This document shows, one piece after another, positions 14,910 through 20,443 of a stretch of DNA of 20,443 nt. Location of the stretch: assembly GCA_937957805.1 (NCBI GenBank), contig CALFXW010000044.1:1-20443 (forward strand). The letters run 5' to 3'. Origin of the DNA: an uncultured Sphingopyxis sp. (GTDB taxonomy: Bacteria; Pseudomonadota; Alphaproteobacteria; Sphingomonadales; Sphingomonadaceae). Position 1 is the first letter of the stretch. The number at the start of each line of letters is the position of its first letter. The position numbers and the translations under genes were made by a program. Under the pieces are notes generated by a model. That model was not told where the DNA came from and did no database searches. It was given only the letters and a program-made list of their open reading frames with translations.

Positions 14910-15125
14910 ATGTCAGAACATAGTCTGATCCACAGCGATCCGGCGACCATTGGTCGGCTTTATGGGCGGGCCAAGGGCAAAAAATTGCGCGCGGCGCAAC
15001 TGTCGCTGGTCGAAAATCTGCTGCCGCAAATCGCGGTTCCCGACGAAGGCGATGTGCGCGCCGATAATTTGTTCGGCGCGGACATTCCGCTCCATTTCGA
15101 AATCGGCATCGGCGGCGGCGAACAT
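14910..15125 (+). pseudogene. trmB: tRNA (guanine-N7-)-methyltransferase, 5' part only, cut at a junction
   Basis: About 72 codons from ATG 14910 (MSEHSLIHSDPATIGRLYGR) match the N-terminus of TrmB: the basic RAKGKKLRAAQ helix, LLPQIAVP, then LHFEIGIGGGEH, the first SAM-binding motif. TrmB makes 7-methylguanosine at position 46 of tRNAs. Right after GGGEH the sequence stops being TrmB; the remaining ~150 residues (including the catalytic domain) are absent, and the plus frame only reads antisense to FAS-I. It is therefore not a mutated gene but one cut by a foreign joint. In related bacteria trmB is commonly followed by rimP and nusA, which are not seen here. Confidence 0.85.
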
Positions 15126-15140
15126 GTCCAGCTTGAGGGT
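15115..15140. other. Sequence junction: alphaproteobacterial trmB to actinobacterial fas
   Basis: Left of ~15,125 the plus strand matches TrmB (FEIGIGGGEH). Right of ~15,132 the minus strand matches FAS-I (ATNTLKL). Only a handful of bases, 15,120-15,135, could belong to either. GC content and codon style change at the same point. No terminal repeats, target duplication or integrase is visible. Confidence 0.85.
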
Positions 15141-18100
15141 GTTGGTGGCCAGACCCGCCAGCGTCGGAGCGGACTTCAGGCCGACCTCGACAAAACGTCC
15201 GACGTTGAGGCCACCCCGGCTGGGCGGGCCGAACAGCAGGTCCTGGGTCTCGATCCAGCGCACCGGGCTGGCGAACTGCCAGGCCAGCAACTCGATGAGC
15301 ACGACACGGGTGAGCTCGGCGGGCCGGGCGGCCCACGAGTCGAAGTCGGCGAGCACCGCGTTGAGCGGTTCCGAGGGCACCAGGTCGGCGATTTCGGCGA
15401 CGAACTCACGGCTCAGGTTGAACAGCCGCGGCACGAGGTTGGGGATGTAGTGCCCGACGAGGATCGACGGATCGATGTGCGCGGGCAGCAGCTCGTCGAG
15501 CCGCTCGCGGAACGCCGGCACACCGGCGCGCAGGACGGTCGAGTGGAAGGGCACGTCGATGCCGGGGACGAGGATGAATGCGCGCTTGCCGCCGAACTCG
15601 GCGACGCGGCGCTCGATCTCCTTCTCCAGCGCCTTGAGCCCGGCGACGGTGCCGGCGATCGCATACTGCGAACCGCGCAGGTTCAGGTTCACAACCTCCA
15701 GGAACTCGCCGACCTGTGCGCCGACACCGCCCACGAAGTCGTCGACGTCGTCGTCGGCGAGACCGAACTGACTGGGACGGATCGCCGCCATGCGGTAGTC
15801 GCTGTTGCCCTTGGCATCGCGCGGCACCAGATGGTGCATCGCCTCGCCGCGCTGGAACACGACCTCCAGGACCGCCTCCAGCGGCAGCACGCCGGCGCAT
15901 GCGGCGAGCGCGTTGTACTCACCGACGGAGTGGCCCGCCGTGATGGCATCGTCGACGAAGGCGCCGGACTCGCGGAGCTCGGCGACCTGCGCCACGCCCA
16001 GGGTCGCCATGGCGACCTGGGTGAACTGCGTCAGGAACAGCACCCCGTCGGGATGGTGGTAGGTGGTCCCGTTGGCGACCAGGGTCGTCGGGTTGTCGCG
16101 GACCACGGCGAGAATGGAGAACCCGAGGGCCTCGCGGGTGTGGGCGTCGGCCCGGTCCCACACGTCGCGGGCAGCGGCGCTGCGCGACCGCGCGTCCAGG
16201 CCCATCCCCTTGCGCTGGATGCCCTGTCCCGGGAACGCGTAGACGGTCAACGGTGCGGCGAGCAACGCGGTGGCGGCCGCGACGAGCTCGCCGTCGACCT
16301 TCATCGTCGCCTCGACGACCTCGCGGCCACGGTCAAGCCCGACGCGGTCGACGCGGACGTCGACGCTGTCACCGAGACGGACCATGCCCAGGAAGCGGAT
16401 GGTCCAGCCCTCGATGGCTCGGGGCGCACCGCCGCGGCGGGTGTCGCGGGCGGAGACAACCTGTTGCGCGGCGGCCGACAGCCACATGCCGTGCACGATC
16501 GGTTCGCCGAGCCCGGCCAGCGCCGCGGCATTCGCGTCGGTGTGGATGGGGTTGTGGTCGCCGGAGACCAGTGCGAAGCCGGTCATGGCGCGCGGCGCGA
16601 CGATTGTCGCCGACCGCAGGAACTTGCGCGTGGCGTCGCGCTCATCGTCAGCGGCTCCCCCCGCCCGCACCGGGTCGGCGAGTTCGCCGGCGCCGAGGCG
16701 GCCGCGGATCGCGAACCGCTCGGCCAGCGTCGCGACGACGGTGTCGCCGTCGTTGATCTCCACGTCGACGGCCAGGACACGGCCCACACCGGTGTCGGTG
16801 ACGCTGCGCAGCACGGCGGTGGCAGTCAGGTCAGCCTGCTGCGCCGGGATCGGCGCGTCGATCGCGATCGCATGGTCGAGGTGCACCAGGTCCAGCAGAC
16901 CCTCGACGACCGGTCGGCCCTCATCGGTGCGCGCGGCCCCGATCAGCGCGAACACCGACGGCCAGGTCGCTCCGACCAGGGCGTCAGGGACGATGATGCC
17001 GGGCTCGGGTGCCAGGCCGGTGGGCAGCGAGGCGGTGGTGACGCCGCGGTGATCGGCGGCGAGGTCGGGATCCCAGGCGATCGACACGCGGGCGGTCAGC
17101 TCGCCCGACGGCGAGAGCGAGGTGGTCGCGAGGTCGCCACCGGCGGCAACCGTCACGATCCCGGTCATCGCCTCACCGGCACCGTCGATGCCGACCAGCG
17201 GCGCGCCGCCGTCGAGAATCGCCGGGGTCAGCGTCATCGGGATGGTGGTCGTGGTCGCGGCGATCGGCACGACCAGGTCGAAGCGGTCCTGCCCGACGGC
17301 ACGACGCAACAGGGCACCGGAAGGTGCGTGCTCGGCGAGATCGCCGTCGACGATCTCCCACAGACCCGGGTTGCCCAGCGCGCGCACCGGGCTGGCCACG
17401 ATACGGTCGGCCCAGCAGACGTCCGTGGACGCCAGGATGGTGGCGATCGGGCCGGCGGTGCCGGCCAATTCACGGCGTCGCGCGTCGATCTCGAGCGCGG
17501 GCTCGCCCGCGGCGGTCAGCTCGTCGACGAGGCCCGACTCGAAGCGGTCGAGCAGTGCGCCAACGGGCTCGTCGACTCGGGTGATGCCCGCGACCGCAAC
17601 CGGGCCGGGGATGATGCACACCTCGTCGGCGCCGTAGCGCGCATCGTGGGCCTGCCACAGCGAGTCACTGCGCCACCAGCGGCGAACATCGCCGTCGACG
17701 ACCGGCACGAAGTTGACCGGCTTGCCGGGGGTCTTGCACAGGTCGAGGAAGAAGGCGACGTCGGCCGGGTGCAGGATGTCCACGGTCGCGGCCGGGTACG
17801 CCGACACCAGGGCGTCGGTGGCGGCGTGCGGGTCGGTGACGGCGCCGTCGGCGAAGATGCTCACGATTTCGCCGGTGTCGGCGTCGTGCAGGCGTGCCTC
17901 GGCGCGCTGCAGCATCTCGGTGAAGCGCTGCTCCCAGGTGATGTCTGCCCAGTCCGCAGCGGTGTCGCGCTCCCCGACGGCCAGTTCGGCGTAGCGGCGC
18001 AGCCACTGCTCGTAGGTCATGGTCGTGACGTCGCCGAAGTAGGGCTTGGCGGTGCCGGCCAGCGCCGCGATGATCTCGTCGCGGCGGGCGGCCACGGCAT

Positions 18101-20258
18101 CGGCATCGCCAGCGACCTCGTCGAGGAGGCGCCCGCACCGCGACGCGGTGTTGTCGACCTCGTGGATGTCGGCGCCGAGCTGGCTACGGCCCGAGGCCAT
18201 GCCGGCCTCCGCGTGTCCGGCGCCGATCCACTCGTCGCATCCGACGGTGTCGACGAGCAGCTGCTTGACCTCGGGGCTCGTGGTGGCCTCGAGGGTGGCC
18301 ATGGCGGCAGTGCCGACGAGGATGCCGTCCAGCGGCATCAGCGGGTAGTCGTGGGCCAGTGACCAGCGCCCACTCAGGTACTCCGCGGCGCGCTCGGGTG
18401 TCCCGATGCCGCCGCCGACGCAGATCACGACATTGGCGCGGGCGCGCAGTTCGGCATAGGTGGCCAGCAGCAGGTCGTCGAGGTCCTCCCACGAGTGGTG
18501 CCCACCGGCGCGGCCGCCCTCGATCTGGACGATGACGGGGTGATGGGGCACTTCGGCGGCAATGCGCACGACGTCGCGGATCTGGCTGACCGTGCCCGGC
18601 TTAAACGCGACGTAGTGCAGGCCGGCCTCGACGAGCTCGTCGACGAGTGCGACCGCGTCCTCGAGCTCGGGGATGCCAGCCGAAACGATGACGCCGTCGA
18701 TCGGCGCCCCCTGGGCACGGGCCTTTTGCACCAGTCGCTTGCCGCCCAGCTGGAGCTTCCACAGGTACGGGTCGAGATAGAGCGCATTGAACTGCGCCTG
18801 ACGGCCCGGCTCGAGCAGTGCGGTGAGCCGCTCGACGTTGTCGGCGAAGATCTCCTCGGTGACCTGCCCACCGCCGGCGAGCTCGGCCCAGTGCCCGGCG
18901 TTGGCGGCCGCGGCGACGATCGCCGGGTCCACAGTCGTGGGCGTCATGCCTGCGAGCAGCATCGGCGAGCGCCCGGTCAGGCGCGTGAAGGCGGTATCGA
19001 TGACCGAGCGGCCGTCGGGCAGCACTGCCAGTCGCGGTGCGTAACGGTCCCAGGCGCGGGCCACGTCGGGCACGCCGCCGGGTGCGAACAGGTTGCGCTG
19101 ACCGCCGCGCAGCGCCGCGGGGATGACCCCCACGCCGGTACCGCGGACCAGAGACGACGACAGCCGGGTGACAGTGTCACTCGGGCCGAGGTCGAGGATC
19201 CACTTGGCGCCGTCGGCGACGACCTCGCCGACGATCGACACCCAGTCGACCGGATCGACGAGAACGGCAGCAGCCTGCCGGCGGGCCCAGGACGCGTCCA
19301 GGCCGCAGCGCTGCGCCCACTGCTCGACGAGGTCGACGGCGTCGGCCATCTCGGGGTGATGGAACGCCACCGAGACGGTCAGCGGGTCGAACGTCGGCGC
19401 GAACGGGGCACCGCCGACCAGCTTGCGCTTGCGGTCGTCGGCCTCCTGCGCGGCGATCTGCTCGCAGCGCGCCTGGACCGCGGCCAGGTGCACCGGCGCG
19501 CCGGAGAGGACCACTCCGCGGCGGCTGTTGCGCAGCGCGACGACGGGCAGCCCGCGCTCACCGTCGACGGCGTCGGCACGGTAGGCGGCCAACACCTCGT
19601 CGATGCGGGCGGGGACGACGTTGGTGACCGAGAGCATCGGCGACCCGTCGGCCGCCGAGTGCAGGCCGCGACGGGCGGCGACCACGCTGCCGGCGGCGCC
19701 GATCAGGCGGGCCAGCGCCAGAAGGGCGCCGTCGCCGGGAGCATCGGCGAGGTTCTCGCCCACGCGCACCGCGTCGACGGCGAGGCATCCCTGGGAGTGG
19801 CCGACGACGCTGCACGGCGGGAACTCGTCGGTGTCGAGGCCCTGCTTGCGCAGCGACGCCACGGCGGCGAGCTGGGCGAGCAACACACCGGGGACCGACG
19901 CGGTGGCGGCGCTCAGGGCAGTCTCGTCGGGCAACCCACTGACGGCACCGGCCCCCTCGTCGAGGGCGTCGCCGGCCTCGTACAGCTCGACCCAGTGCAG
20001 CGGGTCGAAGCCGTCGGGTGCGGCCATCGACAGCTCGGCGGCCAAGGGCTCGAGCAGCCGCTGCGAAGCGACGACGGTCTGGGCGAAGCTGCCGGGGGTG
20101 CGGGTGAGCCCCTCGTGCAGCTTCTCGGTGTGCCCGTGGATGCTCACATAGAACCGGTTCATGCCGGCGGCGGCGAGCTTGCGTTCGACCTTCGCGGCGA
20201 GGCGTTCGCGGTCGGCGTCGGCCTTGGAGAGCGGGGTCTGTTGGCGGACGGCGTCGTG
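15120..20258 (-). CDS. fas: Type I fatty acid synthase, N-terminal half (AT-ER-DH-MPT), actinobacterial, both ends cut
   Basis: Residues are numbered from the codon at 20438. FAS-I makes long acyl chains for mycolic acid and membrane lipids in mycolata actinobacteria. Domains in order: acetyl transferase with VVGHSQG (catalytic Ser ~S215); enoyl reductase FMN barrel from ~482 (LTGRSPMLLAGMTPTT, WAELAGGGQVTEE) to ~800, with GGRAGGHHSWEDLDDLL and CVGGGIGTPERAAEYLSGRW; hot-dog dehydratase with FALVSGDHNPIHTD (D1294-H1295) and PIVHGMWLSA; and malonyl/palmitoyl transferase with VYAFPGQGIQRKGMG, ITAGHSVGEYNALA (Ser1504) and GIDVPFHS. It runs in step with the Mycobacterium tuberculosis Fas order, then stops after LATNTLKL (about 15,132), where the ACP, KR and KS domains should follow. 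Codons before ~20,060 are GC-rich but not recognisable as FAS; the N-terminal GQG of the first transferase is not seen. I find no frame break in the matched part. Confidence 0.93.
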
Positions 20259-20443
20259 CTTGAGGGTGCGGTGCCAGCGTTCGATCTTGCCTTGGGTCAT
20301 CGGATGATAGGGCTTCCCACGAGTATGGGTCATATCATGCTCGGTGAGCCAATCACGGAGTTCCTGTGAGACGTAACAAGGGCCATTGTCACTGAGGAGT
20401 TTTGGCCTTTGTTTCTTAGTTAGTTTTGCGGCTTTCAAGGCAT
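20259..20443 (-). pseudogene. IS3-family transposase (OrfB, rve/DDE core), fragment
   Basis: The minus frame enters from the window edge and runs LKAAKLTKKQ, RPKLLSDNGPCYVSQEL, DWLTEHDMTHTRGKPYHP and TQGKIERWHRTLK. This is the C-terminal part of the IS3-family integrase core: SDNG with the second catalytic Asp, and E in GKIERWH 35 residues later (the DX35E spacing). IS3 OrfB proteins usually continue with a segment like NR.LLE.YYLPGDLE; here the next residues are HDAVRQQTPL, and the codons become GC-rich and actinobacterial in style, so the similarity ends at ~20,259. The upstream part (first Asp, OrfA) is beyond the window. It is not a whole element; I see no inverted-repeat end. Confidence 0.8.

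Noticed and set aside
14814..18362. Long plus-strand frame of 1182 codons over metK, trmB and FAS-I
   Set aside because: It is the antisense of FAS-I in GC-rich DNA, where stops are rare. The product is low-complexity (Gly, Arg, Asp, Val) with no recognisable domain; only its short trmB part is real.
18495..20369. Plus-strand frame of 624 codons opposite the FAS-I N-terminal half
   Set aside because: Same reason: antisense shadow of a conserved coding strand, with composition typical of reversed GC-rich codons.
14913..20438. A single 1841-residue transposase-FAS fusion protein on the minus strand
   Set aside because: The frame is open but its three parts (IS3 core, FAS-I, antisense of trmB) are unrelated and change composition at each joint. 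The last ~68 residues are just the reverse strand of trmB.
1..20443. CRISPR array, rRNA or tRNA genes
   Set aside because: No regularly spaced repeats and no tRNA-like or rRNA-like sequence were seen on either strand.

Overview
The window looks like three unrelated pieces of DNA joined end to end. The first ~15.12 kb reads as one alphaproteobacterial chromosome, most likely Sphingomonadales. The signs are the lnt-metK-trmB order, an HK97-type structural cluster of the kind found as gene transfer agents (GTAs) or prophages in these bacteria, and the style of the proteins. From about 15,120 to 20,258 the DNA becomes visibly richer in GC and encodes, on the minus strand, the first half of an actinobacterial type I fatty acid synthase (FAS-I). 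The last ~185 bases are an AT-richer fragment of an IS3-family transposase, cut by the window edge.

Layout. Positions 1-7780 (all minus strand, so read right to left) hold a packaging/head cluster: putative small terminase, large terminase, portal, a small membrane protein, prohead protease, major capsid protein, a tail fibre with an S74 autoprocessing domain, a 54-residue hypothetical, a fibre-tail adaptor and the start of a gp6-like head-tail connector. Several joints are ATGA-type overlaps, so the block is probably translated as a coupled operon. Two gaps (685-984 and 5594-5853) are filled with palindromic intergenic repeats. A promoter/operator-like region with a terminator-like hairpin lies upstream of the small terminase (about 7824-7922). 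Positions 7981-9289 hold an overlapping cytosine-C5 methyltransferase and wHTH-HNH endonuclease pair, a probable type II restriction-modification system, upstream of the packaging genes on the same strand.

Positions 9409-14905 are ordinary chromosomal genes: a glutathione S-transferase, a divergently oriented ferritin-like protein, a YqaA/VTT membrane protein, a convergent VOC/glyoxalase protein, apolipoprotein N-acyltransferase (lnt) and S-adenosylmethionine synthetase (metK). trmB follows 4 bases after metK. It is intact up to the SAM-binding motif and then stops matching at ~15,125, where the FAS-I sequence begins in the opposite orientation.

The FAS-I segment carries the acyltransferase, enoyl reductase, dehydratase and malonyl/palmitoyl transferase domains and ends just before the expected acyl carrier protein. 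Because both of its ends are abrupt and mid-gene, the simplest explanation is an assembly or library chimera. The continuous minus-strand reading frame through transposase, FAS-I and the antisense of trmB is therefore not a real fusion protein. I did not find a convincing new biological system. The most interesting biology is the unusual order of the phage/GTA-like cluster, its neighbouring R-M pair and its regulatory region.
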